This document shows, piece by piece, positions 1-6,649 of a DNA stretch of 14,594 nucleotides. The DNA comes from CAZVUW01 sp964629825 (GTDB taxonomy: Bacteria > Actinomycetota > Nitriliruptoria > Euzebyales > Egibacteraceae), in NCBI GenBank assembly GCA_964629825.1, contig CAZVUW010000082.1, positions 1 through 14,594 of the forward strand. The letters run 5' to 3'. Both the position numbers and the translations under genes were made by a program. How positions within the stretch are numbered: position 1 is the stretch's first letter; every line of letters starts with the position of its first letter. Below the pieces are notes generated by a model that was given only the letters and a program-made list of their open reading frames with translations, was not told the DNA's origin and made no database searches.

Positions 1-1
1 T

Positions 2-1243
2 GGTGGGCTGCTGTCCACCGCCGAGGTGCTGCCCACCCTGCCCAAGACCCTCGAGCTGTTCATAGCCGGCAAGGTCAGCTTCGGGGTGCTGCGCAGGATC
101 TGCACCGCCGCCCGCAGGGTGCCACTCGACCGCCGCGCGGTCCTGGACGAACGCCTGGCCGCGTCTGCGACCGACCCCGGGTTGGATGTGTACGGGCCGG
201 ATGAGCTGTGCGAACAGGCCGAGGCCGCTTGTGAGGAGCTGCGCGACCCGCGCTCGGTCGAACGAAGGGAGCAGCGTCGCAGCCGTGGCAGCTTCCTCGC
301 CTTGCAGTCCGACCTCGAGGGTGGGCTGTGCGGCTACTTCAACCTCTCACCGGTCGACGGCGCGACCGTCCTCAACGGCCTCGCCGCCCACCTGCACCAG
401 AGGAATGGCGACCAGCACGACCACAGCCGATCACGAGACGATGACGGCGGCGATCACCCTGCTGCTGCTGGTGGCGGTGGTGGTGGGGTGTGGTGCAGGC
501 GGGATCGTGGCGGCCGCCAGGCCGCAGCGCTGGTGGCGATGGCCGAGGCGACGCTGGCGGGGCGGGACAGCAAAGGACGCCCGCGGCCGGCCAGGCCGCT
601 GTTTGTCGTCAGCGTCGACCTGCGCCAGGCCACCCGCACCGCGGCGGGCTGGCTGGGCCTGGACGTGCCCGGCCCCCTGCCCACCCTGACCGCACGCCTG
701 GTCGAAGGGCTCAACCAGGATGCTGACATCCGCGCGGTCATCTTCGACGGTCACCGGCCCCTGGCCGTGTCCCGCAAGCTCAAAGCCCAGGACGTGCCCG
801 CTGACATCCGCCTGGCCGTAGCCGCCCGCGACCGCGGCTCGCGGTTTCCCGCGTCGCGGCAGCCGTTGGGACGCAGCGACCTGCACCACCTGGTTCCTAG
901 GCAGCAGGGCGGGTTGAACGATGTTGACAACCTCGCCTACGTCGGCGAGCACGAGCATCACGACAACCTGCACCGGCGCGGCTGGACCGGCCGGCACGAC
1001 CCCGCCACCGGCATCATCACCTGGACCCGCCAAGGCCGCACCCTTCGCACCCTCCCACGCGGCACACCCCTCGCCCGCCCACCCAACACCGGCCCGCCCC
1101 GCGCAGACCCACCCGGCAACGCGGCACCCCGCACGGGACCACCCGGCAAAGGACCGCCCACAGCGGCGACCGATGAAGGCCAACCCGCGGTCGAACCACC
1201 ACACCAGCCGCCGCCACCCGGCCCACCGCTACTGCCCTTCTAA
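2..1243 (+). CDS. DUF222 / 13E12-type HNH endonuclease-domain protein, 5'-truncated
   Basis: The frame is open to the left edge (GGLLSTAE precedes the first possible GTG at 26), so the true start lies outside the window. The N-terminal two thirds resemble the DUF222 domain of the actinobacterial 13E12 repeat family, with LFIAGKVSFGVLRRI near the beginning. The HNH-like core follows at about 860-990, with DLHHLVP, then GGLNDVDNLAYV, then EHHDNLH. Family members often carry a Cys-x-x-Pro-x-Cys zinc knuckle just before the HH; here that stretch reads SRFPASRQP, with no cysteines. A glycine run lies near 470-490, and a proline-rich tail of about 60 residues ends at TAA 1241-1243. Such proteins are presumed nucleases of mobile or repeated character; the actual substrate is unknown. 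The ending is repeated beyond the assembly gap. Confidence 0.85.
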   Translation, partial: GGLLSTAEVLPTLPKTLELFIAGKVSFGVLRRICTAARRVPLDRRAVLDERLAASATDPGLDVYGPDELCEQAEAACEELRDPRSVERREQRRSRGSFLALQSDLEGGLCGYFNLSPVDGATVLNGLAAHLHQRNGDQHDHSRSRDDDGGDHPAAAGGGGGGVWCRRDRGGRQAAALVAMAEATLAGRDSKGRPRPARPLFVVSVDLRQATRTAAGWLGLDVPGPLPTLTARLVEGLNQDADIRAVIFDGHRPLAVSRKLKAQDVPADIRLAVAARDRGSRFPASRQPLGRSDLHHLVPRQQGGLNDVDNLAYVGEHEHHDNLHRRGWTGRHDPATGIITWTRQGRTLRTLPRGTPLARPPNTGPPRADPPGNAAPRTGPPGKGPPTAATDEGQPAVEPPHQPPPPGPPLLPF

Positions 1244-1258
1244 CCGCAACCAGCCTCC

Positions 1259-1268
1259 NNNNNNNNNN
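1259..1268. other. Assembly gap (ten Ns)
   Basis: Ten consecutive Ns. A round number like this is a usual scaffold placeholder, so the true distance is unknown. The body of a second HNH gene could be missing here. Confidence 0.97.
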
Positions 1269-1406
1269 GCAGACCCACCCAGCAAGAGCGCGCCCCGCGC
1301 AGGGCCACCCGGCAAGGGACCGCCCACAGCGGGGACGGACCGAGACCAACCCGGCGGCGATCATCCAGACTCACCGCCAACAGACCCACCACCACTGCCC
1401 TTCTAA
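1269..1406 (+). CDS. 3' fragment of a second DUF222-HNH paralogue (proline-rich tail)
   Basis: Directly after the gap, one frame reads ADPPSKSAPRAGPPGKGPPT and ends PPPLPF followed by TAA at 1404-1406. This aligns with the tail of the gene on the left (RADPPGNAAPRTGPPGKGPP ... PPLLPF, then TAA). Both length and stop position are conserved, and the identity continues 15 bases past the stop. I therefore read it as the C-terminal end of a homologous protein whose catalytic part was lost in the gap, and not as an independent small gene. No start codon or ribosome binding site is visible because the upstream sequence is missing. A tandem duplication of the tail within one locus would give the same picture. 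Confidence 0.65.
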   Translation, partial: ADPPSKSAPRAGPPGKGPPTAGTDRDQPGGDHPDSPPTDPPPLPF

Positions 1407-1648
1407 CCGCAACCAGCCTCCCGACACCGCCCCTGCATCCCAACCCCGCCACACGAGCGTCATCCATCAGCCGCCGCACCCCCCCGAGGGCACCAGCCCC
1501 GGGCGGGGTGGCGGCACGCTCGCGGCAGGAGCGGTCGTGGCACCCATTGCGGAGCGGCGCGCACCCCGGGGCCAGAGGCTGGTCCGACCAGCGCCCGGAT
1601 CTGAGCCGTTGCGATCCTCGGCGGGATCGGGAAGATTCCGCGGCCCGT

Positions 1649-1668
1649 TTGCGGCATATACGCCGCAA
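1649..1668. repeat. Inverted repeat, 7-bp arms, AT-rich centre
   Basis: TTGCGGC and GCCGCAA flank ATATAC. The AT-only centre stands out in GC-rich surroundings. It could be an operator or a small hairpin; no adjacent gene makes the role clear. Confidence 0.5.
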
Positions 1669-1698
1669 GTGGGTTGGCGCCAGGCTGAGGCGCGTGGT

Positions 1699-1740
1699 CG
1701 ATGTTGTCCTTGGCGGACATTCACGGCGAAAACAACATCG
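1699..1740. repeat. Inverted repeat, 9-bp arms, 24-base loop
   Basis: CGATGTTGT (1699-1707) and ACAACATCG (1732-1740) are exact reverse complements. The loop is too long for a classical intrinsic terminator and there is no T-tract. Function unknown. Confidence 0.55.
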
Positions 1741-1758
1741 GCGCAGGGGGTCAGGGCC

Positions 1759-1782
1759 GGTCGGGGCGCCGGTCGGGGCGCC
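1759..1782. repeat. Tandem 12-bp duplication
   Basis: GGTCGGGGCGCC occurs twice in immediate succession (1759-1770 and 1771-1782). This is probably a slippage product in a GC-rich non-coding stretch. Confidence 0.75.
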
Positions 1783-1883
1783 GGCCACGGAGGCCTGCGG
1801 ATCAGTTCGCGCGGATCAGCTCTGGCGGAGACCCTCGAGCTCGAAGGACCTCACCGCCTGGATCCTGCGCACGGTTCCATGGC

Positions 1884-2603
1884 TCAGAGGTCGTCCTCGT
1901 CGTCCCGGTCGGTGAGGACGCGCTCGCCGGTGACGAAGTAGGTCACCTGACGGGCGAGCTCGACGCCGTGATCGGCGATGCGCTCGTAGTAGCGGGCGAG
2001 CAGGGCTAGGGTGACGGCCTCCTCGACGGAGCGGCGGCCGGTGTAGATCTCGGTCAGCAGCACCTTCTGGAGCATGTCGACCTCGTCGTCGAGGTCGTTC
2101 AGCTCGACGGCGGCGAGCGGGTCGTGGGTCTCCCAGGCGGCGACGCCGCGGGCGAAGACCTCGGCCGAGCGCTCCCCGAGCTGCCGAACGGTCGTGCGCA
2201 GATCGGCCGGCAGGGCGGGCGGGTGCACCCAGGCCAACGACTCGGCGACGTGCGCGAGCAGGTTGCCCGAGCGCTCGATATCCCCGGCCGACAGCAGGGT
2301 CGCCACCACCCGGCGCAGGTCGACGGCGACGGGGCTCTGGCGCGCCAGCAGCAGGTAGCCGTGCTCCTGCAGCTCGCGGCAGCGCTCTCGGAGCTGGACC
2401 TCGACGGCGAGGAACTCCTCGGCCGCGTGGTTGTCGGCCTCCAGGAACGCCATCGTCACCGGCAGCACGTTGTCGGCGACCATCCGGGCGGCCTCGACCA
2501 GGCGCGCGTTGCTCTCGTCGAGCTGCTCCTGGAACTCCAGGCGCGCGCCGCCGCCGCGTTCCTCCTCAAGGCGCTTCAGGGGGTCGTCCGCGTCGCTGTC
2601 CAT
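1884..2603 (-). CDS. phoU: PhoU-family phosphate signalling protein
   Basis: 239 residues, close to the usual PhoU length. PhoU proteins are two three-helix bundles that bind metal and link Pst transport to the PhoR/PhoP-type two-component system, generally as negative regulators. Both repeat motifs are visible: LLLARQSPVAVDLRR followed by DIERSGN (residues 84-114) in the first half, and YYERIADHGVELA (205-217) in the second. The C-terminus is acidic (DRDDEDDL). The start is ATG at 2601-2603; no clear Shine-Dalgarno lies upstream, so leaderless translation is possible. The gene is divergent from the DUF4032 gene, with 71 bases between the preferred starts. It is not co-directional with pst genes here, so the link to Pst is inferred from family. 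Confidence 0.93.
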   Translation of the reverse strand: MDSDADDPLKRLEEERGGGARLEFQEQLDESNARLVEAARMVADNVLPVTMAFLEADNHAAEEFLAVEVQLRERCRELQEHGYLLLARQSPVAVDLRRVVATLLSAGDIERSGNLLAHVAESLAWVHPPALPADLRTTVRQLGERSAEVFARGVAAWETHDPLAAVELNDLDDEVDMLQKVLLTEIYTGRRSVEEAVTLALLARYYERIADHGVELARQVTYFVTGERVLTDRDDEDDL

Positions 2604-2662
2604 GCCATCAGTGTCGCGGATCGGGGAGGGAGGTGATGGATGACTCCGCTTGCGGCTTTCGT

Positions 2663-2668
2663 TACCTT
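2663..2668 (+). promoter_or_regulatory. Candidate -10 element for a leaderless DUF4032 transcript
   Basis: TACCTT, of the actinobacterial TAnnnT type, ends six bases before the ATG at 2675. That is the spacing expected if transcription begins at the start codon. No clear -35 is seen. It supports start 2675 over 2636. Confidence 0.4.
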
Positions 2669-2674
2669 GCGTGC

Positions 2675-3955
2675 ATGGGGACCGACGCGGGGCTGCGCAT
2701 CCTGGCCAGGCCCGGCCATCCCGACTTCCTCGACCTCCCTTGGGACCAGCCGCTGCTCGACTGGCAGGATGAGCGCCTGGTGCAGGTCGCCCGCGGCGTC
2801 CACCGGCACGTGGTCCGGTTCGTCAACTACGACGGCCGCATCTACGCCCTCAAGGAGATGCCCGCCAGGCTGGCCGAGCGCGAGTACCGCATGCTGCGCA
2901 AGATGGCCGAGGAGGAGCTCCCGGTCGTCGAGGCCGTCGGCGTCGTGGCCCGCAGCGGCAGCGGCGACCGGCCGCTCGAGCACGTCCTGATCACGCGCTA
3001 CCTCGACTACTCGCTGCCGTACCGCACGTTGTTCCTGCACCGCGCCAGCGACTCGGGTCCCGATGTCGAGGGCCTGTCCTCGAAGCTGCTCGACGCCCTG
3101 GCCATGCTGCTAGTGCGCCTGCACCTGGCCGGCTTCTTCTGGGGTGACTGCTCGCTGTCGAACACGCTCTTCCGGCGCGACGCGGGCGCGCTCGCCGCCT
3201 ACTGCGTCGACCTCGAGACGGGCGAGTGGCACAACGAGCTCACCGACGGCCAGCGCAAGACCGACCTCGAGATCACGGAGATGAACGTCGCCGGGGGCCT
3301 GATGGACCTCCAGGCGCAGATCGGGCTGCCACCCGAGCCTGACCCGATCGCGATCGCGGCCGACCTGGTGCGCCGCTACGAGGCCCTCTGGCACGAGCTG
3401 ACCACCGAGGAGCTGATCGGCCCGGACGAGCGCTTCAAGATCGAGGCCCGGATGCGGCGCCTCAACGAGCTCGGCTTCGACGTCGACGAGATGGAGCTGG
3501 TCCGCACCGCCGAGGGCGACCGCATCATCATGCGCACGAGCGTCTCCGAGCAGGGCCATCACCGGCACCGTCTGTTCGCCCTCACCGGGCTTCAGGCGCA
3601 GGAGAACCAGGCCCGCAGCCTGCTCAACGACATCGCCAACTTCCGCGCTGCGATCGAGCAGCAGGCCGGCCATCAGCTGCCCGAGCAGGTGGTCGCCTAC
3701 CGCTGGCTCACCGAGATCTTCGAGCCCACGGTCGCCGCGATCCCGGCCGAGCTGCGCGGCAAGCTCGAGGCCGCCGAGGTCTTCCACGAGATCATCGAGC
3801 ACAAGTGGTTCCTGTCCGAGCAGGCGGGCCAGGACGTGGGCATCACCGAGGCCGTCGCGTCGTACCTGTCGTCGGTCCTGCCGGGCGTGCCGGACGAGCA
3901 GCTGGTCCTGGCCGACGAGGAGGACGAGGAGCTCGGCTGGATGGGCTTCGGCTGA
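2675..3955 (+). CDS. DUF4032 protein with kinase-like N-terminal domain
   Basis: 426 residues from ATG 2675. The N-terminal 200 residues look like an atypical (aminoglycoside/lipopolysaccharide-kinase-like) fold. YALKEMP carries the expected ATP-binding lysine (residue 60), FFWGDCSLSNTLF holds catalytic-type Asp158 and Asn163, and YCVDLETGE holds the metal-binding-type Asp179. The C-terminal half matches what I know of DUF4032, an uncharacterised actinobacterial domain; the extreme C-terminus is acidic (DEEDEELG). Start choice: an upstream ATG at 2636 has GGAGG (2625-2629) six bases before it and would add 13 residues. ATG 2675 has no Shine-Dalgarno but has a -10-like TACCTT at leaderless distance and gives the beginning I expect for the family. 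Substrate unknown; kinase activity is an inference from motif residues. Confidence 0.82.
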   Translation: MGTDAGLRILARPGHPDFLDLPWDQPLLDWQDERLVQVARGVHRHVVRFVNYDGRIYALKEMPARLAEREYRMLRKMAEEELPVVEAVGVVARSGSGDRPLEHVLITRYLDYSLPYRTLFLHRASDSGPDVEGLSSKLLDALAMLLVRLHLAGFFWGDCSLSNTLFRRDAGALAAYCVDLETGEWHNELTDGQRKTDLEITEMNVAGGLMDLQAQIGLPPEPDPIAIAADLVRRYEALWHELTTEELIGPDERFKIEARMRRLNELGFDVDEMELVRTAEGDRIIMRTSVSEQGHHRHRLFALTGLQAQENQARSLLNDIANFRAAIEQQAGHQLPEQVVAYRWLTEIFEPTVAAIPAELRGKLEAAEVFHEIIEHKWFLSEQAGQDVGITEAVASYLSSVLPGVPDEQLVLADEEDEELGWMGFG

Positions 3956-3999
3956 GCGCGCACCGCCCGACCGCGGACGGGCCTTCGCGCCAACCCCTG

Positions 4000-4005
4000 T
4001 AACCT
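4000..4005 (+). promoter_or_regulatory. Candidate -10 element for a leaderless symporter transcript
   Basis: TAACCT, preceded by TG, ends eight bases before the GTG start at 4014. The intervening bases are all pyrimidines (CCCTCCTC), so there is no Shine-Dalgarno, which favours a transcript beginning at the start codon. No convincing -35 is visible. Confidence 0.45.
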
Positions 4006-4013
4006 CCCTCCTC

Positions 4014-5183
4014 GTGTCGACGCCCGAAGACCCGACCGGTCCCGCCGCGGCCGCCGCCCGCGTCCCAGGGGAGATCGGGCCGCGTGAGCGCTGGGTCCGG
4101 CTGCTGCTGCTGTTCGTCCTGCTCTACGGATTCCTCACCGGCATCGACGCCCTCGGCGACGGCCTGGCAGGGCTCGGTGGCAACTTCGTCGACGCCCTCT
4201 TCCAGGGCATCGAGAACCCCCTGGTGGGGCTCTTCGCCGGCACCCTGACGACCGTGCTGGTCCAGTCGTCCTCCGTCACGACCTCCACGATCGTGTCGCT
4301 GGTCGGCACCGGCGTGATCGGCGTCGGCGACGCCGTCCCGCTGGTCATGGGCGCGAACCTGGGGACGACCATCACCAACACGCTCGCCTCGCTGGGCTCG
4401 ATCCGCCGCACGGAGGAGTTCCGGCGCGCCTTCGCCGGCGCGACGATGCACGACTTCTTCAACGTGGTGGCCGTGGTGGTGATGCTGCCGCTGGAGATCG
4501 CGACCGGGTTCCTCTCCAGATCGGCGATCGCCATCAGCGGCCTGGTCGGCAACGTCTCGACCGGCGAGTTCGACAGCCCCCTGTCGAGCGTCGTCTCGGT
4601 CGTCTCGGACGCGCTCGCCGCCCTCCTGGAGAACCTGCTGGGCACCGGCGTGCTGGCGGCGGTCGTGCTGATGATCCTGGGGCTTGCCCTGATCTTCGCG
4701 ACCCTGGTGGCCATCACGAAGAACATGCGCGTGGTCATCGCCGGCGCCGCGGAGCGGTCGATGAACGCGGTCCTGGAGCGCAGCGGAGCGCTCGGGATCC
4801 TGGTCGGAGCCGTGCTGACGGTGGCGGTGCAGTCCTCGAGCATCACCACCTCGCTGCTGATCCCCATGATCGCCGCGGGGGTGCTGTCGATACCCAACGC
4901 CTATCCGGTGACGCTCGGCGCCAACATCGGCACGACCGTCACCGCCCTTCTGGCGTCGCTGGCGGTGGATCGGATCGAGGGCCTCCAGATCGCCCTCGTT
5001 CACCTGCTGTTCAACATCGGTGGCGTGCTGCTGCTGTACCCGGTCCCGGCGCTGCGCCGGATCCCACTGCGACTGGCGTCAGCGCTGGCGGGCGTCGCAG
5101 CCGGACGGCGCACGCTCGTGATGGTCTACATCCTGCTGGTGTTCTACGTCCTGCCTCTGGTGGGCATCCTCGTTCTGCGTTAG
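4014..5183 (+). CDS. nptA: Sodium-dependent phosphate symporter (Na/Pi cotransporter, NptA type)
   Basis: 389 residues; an integral membrane importer of the PF02690 Na_Pi_cotrans family, which couples inward sodium flow to phosphate uptake. The internal duplication typical of the family is clear. First half: VLVQSSSVTTSTI (QSSS at residues 84-87) and GANLGTT (113-119). Second half: AVQSSSITTS (QSSS at 273-276) and GANIGTT (302-308). About eight to nine hydrophobic segments are present, the last near 367-388. The N-terminal 25 residues are hydrophilic. Bacterial members sometimes carry a fused C-terminal PhoU domain; here it is absent, but a separate PhoU-like gene follows after 12 bases. The start is GTG 4014 without a Shine-Dalgarno, likely leaderless. 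Specificity for phosphate is inferred from family and neighbours. Confidence 0.92.
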   Translation: MSTPEDPTGPAAAAARVPGEIGPRERWVRLLLLFVLLYGFLTGIDALGDGLAGLGGNFVDALFQGIENPLVGLFAGTLTTVLVQSSSVTTSTIVSLVGTGVIGVGDAVPLVMGANLGTTITNTLASLGSIRRTEEFRRAFAGATMHDFFNVVAVVVMLPLEIATGFLSRSAIAISGLVGNVSTGEFDSPLSSVVSVVSDALAALLENLLGTGVLAAVVLMILGLALIFATLVAITKNMRVVIAGAAERSMNAVLERSGALGILVGAVLTVAVQSSSITTSLLIPMIAAGVLSIPNAYPVTLGANIGTTVTALLASLAVDRIEGLQIALVHLLFNIGGVLLLYPVPALRRIPLRLASALAGVAAGRRTLVMVYILLVFYVLPLVGILVLR

Positions 5184-5195
5184 GACGGAGCTGCA

Positions 5196-5858
5196 ATGTT
5201 CAAGTGGTTCCAGGGCAATGGTCTGAGCGAGGTCCAGGACACCTTCCTGGGCCTGCTGGCCGACGACCGCCACGTGTTCGACCTCGCCATGGCCGCACGC
5301 GTCGGCGGCGCGGACCCCTCGACCCTGGCCGAGAGCCTGTACGCCACGGAGGAACGGACGGACGAGGCGGAGCGCAGCATCCGCCGTCAGCTGCTCGTCT
5401 ACGCCAGCACCAGGGGGGCCTCCGCGCTGCCCTCGTGCCTGCTGTACATGTCGATCGCGAAGGACGCCGAGCGCATCGGCGACCTCAGCAAGGGCCTGTT
5501 CGGCATCGCCCAGACGATCGGCGCGACGCCCCCGGGGGAGATCCGCGATGAGCTGGTCGAGCTGCGCGATGCGATCTCGCCGATGATCACCGAGGCGGGC
5601 CAGATCTTCGCGGACGACGACCGTGACGCCGCCCTCGACTTCATCGACCGCTCCCGCGAGCTCCAGCAGCGCGTCCGCGTGCGCATCGACGAGCTCCTGA
5701 TCGGCGAGAGCGACCTGCCCCAGCCGGCCGCGACGGTGCTGACCTTCCGCCATCTCGGGCGCATCGTCGCCAACCTGCTCAACATCGTGTCGTCGGTGGT
5801 CATGCCGCTGGATCAGATCGACTACCCCAGCGAGGCGATCGACGAGGAGGAGCTCTAG
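5196..5858 (+). CDS. PhoU-like protein paired with the Na/Pi symporter
   Basis: 220 residues, all-helical in character. The strongest motif is AKDAERIGDLSKGLF (residues 88-102), the E-R-x-G-D signature of PhoU repeats. A second, weaker repeat near the C-terminus reads FRHLGRIVANLLNIVSSVV, lacking the acidic residue. The beginning, MFKWFQG, resembles cytosolic PhoU/DUF47-type proteins. It starts 12 bases after the symporter stop with GGACGGAG just upstream, so the two are almost certainly co-transcribed. By analogy with symporters that carry a fused PhoU domain, it probably modulates symporter activity; that is inference. It is clearly distinct from the PhoU encoded at 1884-2603. Confidence 0.85.
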   Translation: MFKWFQGNGLSEVQDTFLGLLADDRHVFDLAMAARVGGADPSTLAESLYATEERTDEAERSIRRQLLVYASTRGASALPSCLLYMSIAKDAERIGDLSKGLFGIAQTIGATPPGEIRDELVELRDAISPMITEAGQIFADDDRDAALDFIDRSRELQQRVRVRIDELLIGESDLPQPAATVLTFRHLGRIVANLLNIVSSVVMPLDQIDYPSEAIDEEEL

Positions 5859-5873
5859 GCGGGAGGTAGGTCG

Positions 5874-6638
5874 ATGCGCGTGCTCGTCCGCCAGCAAGGC
5901 CCTGTGCGTCTGCTGGTCCTGTCCCGACCCGAGGTCCGCAACGCGCTCGACACGCCCCTGCTGGCCGAGCTGCTCGACGCGCTCGGAGCCGCCGCCTCGG
6001 ACCCCGCGACCCGCGCCATCGCGATCACGGGCGCGGCCGGGCACTTCTCGGCGGGCGCCGACCTCAAGGAGCAGCTTGACCACGCCGCGGCCGTGCGCCG
6101 CATCGAGCTCCTGTGCGACGTGTACGAGGCGCTCGGCACCTGCCCGAAGCCGACGGTCGCAGCGATCAGCGGCGCCTGCGTCGGCGGCGGCGCCGAGATC
6201 GCCGCGGCCTGCGACATCCGCGTCTGCGACCGCAGCGCGCAGTTCCGCTTCCCCGGCGCCGCGCTCGGCTTCCCGGTCGGCGCCGCCAAGCTGATCGGCC
6301 TGGTGGGGCTGGGCGCCGCCAAGGACCTCGTGCTCACCGCCCGGCCGCTGGACGCCGACGAGGCGCTGCGGCTGGGCTTCGTCCAAGCGCTGGTCGACGA
6401 CCCGCTGGCCGCCGCCGTCGAGCGCGCCGAGGCCATCGCGGCCAACGACCCGGAGGCCGTCGCCTGGCTCAAGCGCCAGCTCGCCACCTTCGCGGGGGTG
6501 GGGGATCGCATCGCCGCCGAGAACGACGCCCTGCGCGCCCACGCCCGCGCCGGCGGGGATTACGGCGCGCTGACCATGGAGGATCCCCGCAAGGTGGGTG
6601 GCTGGGCGGGCGGAGGGTGGCTTCCGCGCTCGGGTTAG
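5874..6638 (+). CDS. Enoyl-CoA hydratase/isomerase (crotonase) family protein
   Basis: 254 residues, the usual crotonase length. The two oxyanion-hole segments are intact: HFSAGADLKE (residues 57-66) and ACVGGGAEIAAACDI (101-115). Glu108 matches the first catalytic glutamate of enoyl-CoA hydratases. The second glutamate, normally in a FGQPEI-like stretch, is missing: the sequence reads FRFPGAALGF, with Gly128 at that place. It should bind an acyl-CoA, but ordinary syn-hydration of enoyl-CoA is doubtful. ATG 5874 has a strong Shine-Dalgarno (GGGAGGTAGG, 5861-5870) and lies 15 bases after the PhoU-like gene, so it is probably in that operon. The C-terminal residues, rich in Gly and Trp, are unlike typical family ends. 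Substrate unknown; no phosphate role is evident. Confidence 0.9.
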   Translation: MRVLVRQQGPVRLLVLSRPEVRNALDTPLLAELLDALGAAASDPATRAIAITGAAGHFSAGADLKEQLDHAAAVRRIELLCDVYEALGTCPKPTVAAISGACVGGGAEIAAACDIRVCDRSAQFRFPGAALGFPVGAAKLIGLVGLGAAKDLVLTARPLDADEALRLGFVQALVDDPLAAAVERAEAIAANDPEAVAWLKRQLATFAGVGDRIAAENDALRAHARAGGDYGALTMEDPRKVGGWAGGGWLPRSG

Positions 6639-6641
6639 GAT
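6636..6641 (+). promoter_or_regulatory. Candidate -10 element for glpX
   Basis: TAGGAT overlaps the crotonase stop codon (TAG 6636-6638). Transcription would begin near 6648-6650, giving glpX a promoter of its own. The -35 region is not recognisable. Confidence 0.35.
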
Positions 6642-6649
6642 CCGCCTCA

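Larger units (their letters stand above)
1103..1421 (+). repeat. Imperfect direct repeat of about 155 bp on both sides of the assembly gap
   Basis: Unit 1 is about 1103-1258 and unit 2 about 1269-1421. Both begin GCAGACCCACCC, share a middle part around CACCCGGCAA and GGACCGCCCACAGCGG, and end with an identical 28-base stretch (1231-1258 and 1394-1421) that contains the stop codon of each gene. The Ns lie exactly between the units. The simplest reading is two paralogous gene 3' ends joined by the assembler, with an unknown length missing. Confidence 0.85.
1407..1883. other. Non-coding stretch with several short repeats
   Basis: I see no credible gene in these 477 bases; open frames here lack recognisable domains and ribosome binding sites. 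The stretch holds inverted repeats at 1578-1592 (GCTGGTC-C-GACCAGC), 1649-1668 (TTGCGGC/GCCGCAA, 6-base centre) and 1699-1740 (9-bp arms). It also holds a 12-bp tandem duplication at 1759-1782 and a 9-bp direct repeat, GCGGATCAG, at 1797-1805 and 1811-1819. It lies 3' of both the HNH gene and phoU, so some of these could act as terminators, though none has a T-tract. Confidence 0.6.

Noticed and set aside
186..689. Plus-strand frame overlapping the HNH gene
   Set aside because: Composition is Arg/Ser/Ala-rich with no domain. The overlapping frame has continuous DUF222-like sequence on both sides, so no frameshift is needed.
1259..1268. Reading frame running through the Ns from 921 to 1406
   Set aside because: The frame before the gap is a shadow of the HNH gene in another frame; only the part after 1269 is homologous to a real protein tail.
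2636..2674. Longer start for the DUF4032 protein at ATG 2636 (or GTG 2633)
   Set aside because: GGAGG stands at good spacing, but the extra residues do not look like the family's beginning and would shrink the divergent promoter region to about 30 bases. ATG 2675 with a leaderless -10 fits better; uncertainty remains.
3965..3982. Possible terminator after the DUF4032 gene (GCCCG / CGGGC)
   Set aside because: Only five base pairs with an eight-base loop and no T-tract; not distinguishable from chance in GC-rich DNA.
4998..5019. PHO-box-like pair GTTCACCTGCT / GTTCAACATCG inside the symporter gene
   Set aside because: It encodes VHLLFNI, a membrane segment of the symporter, and lies mid-gene with no promoter. 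The protein sequence explains the similarity.
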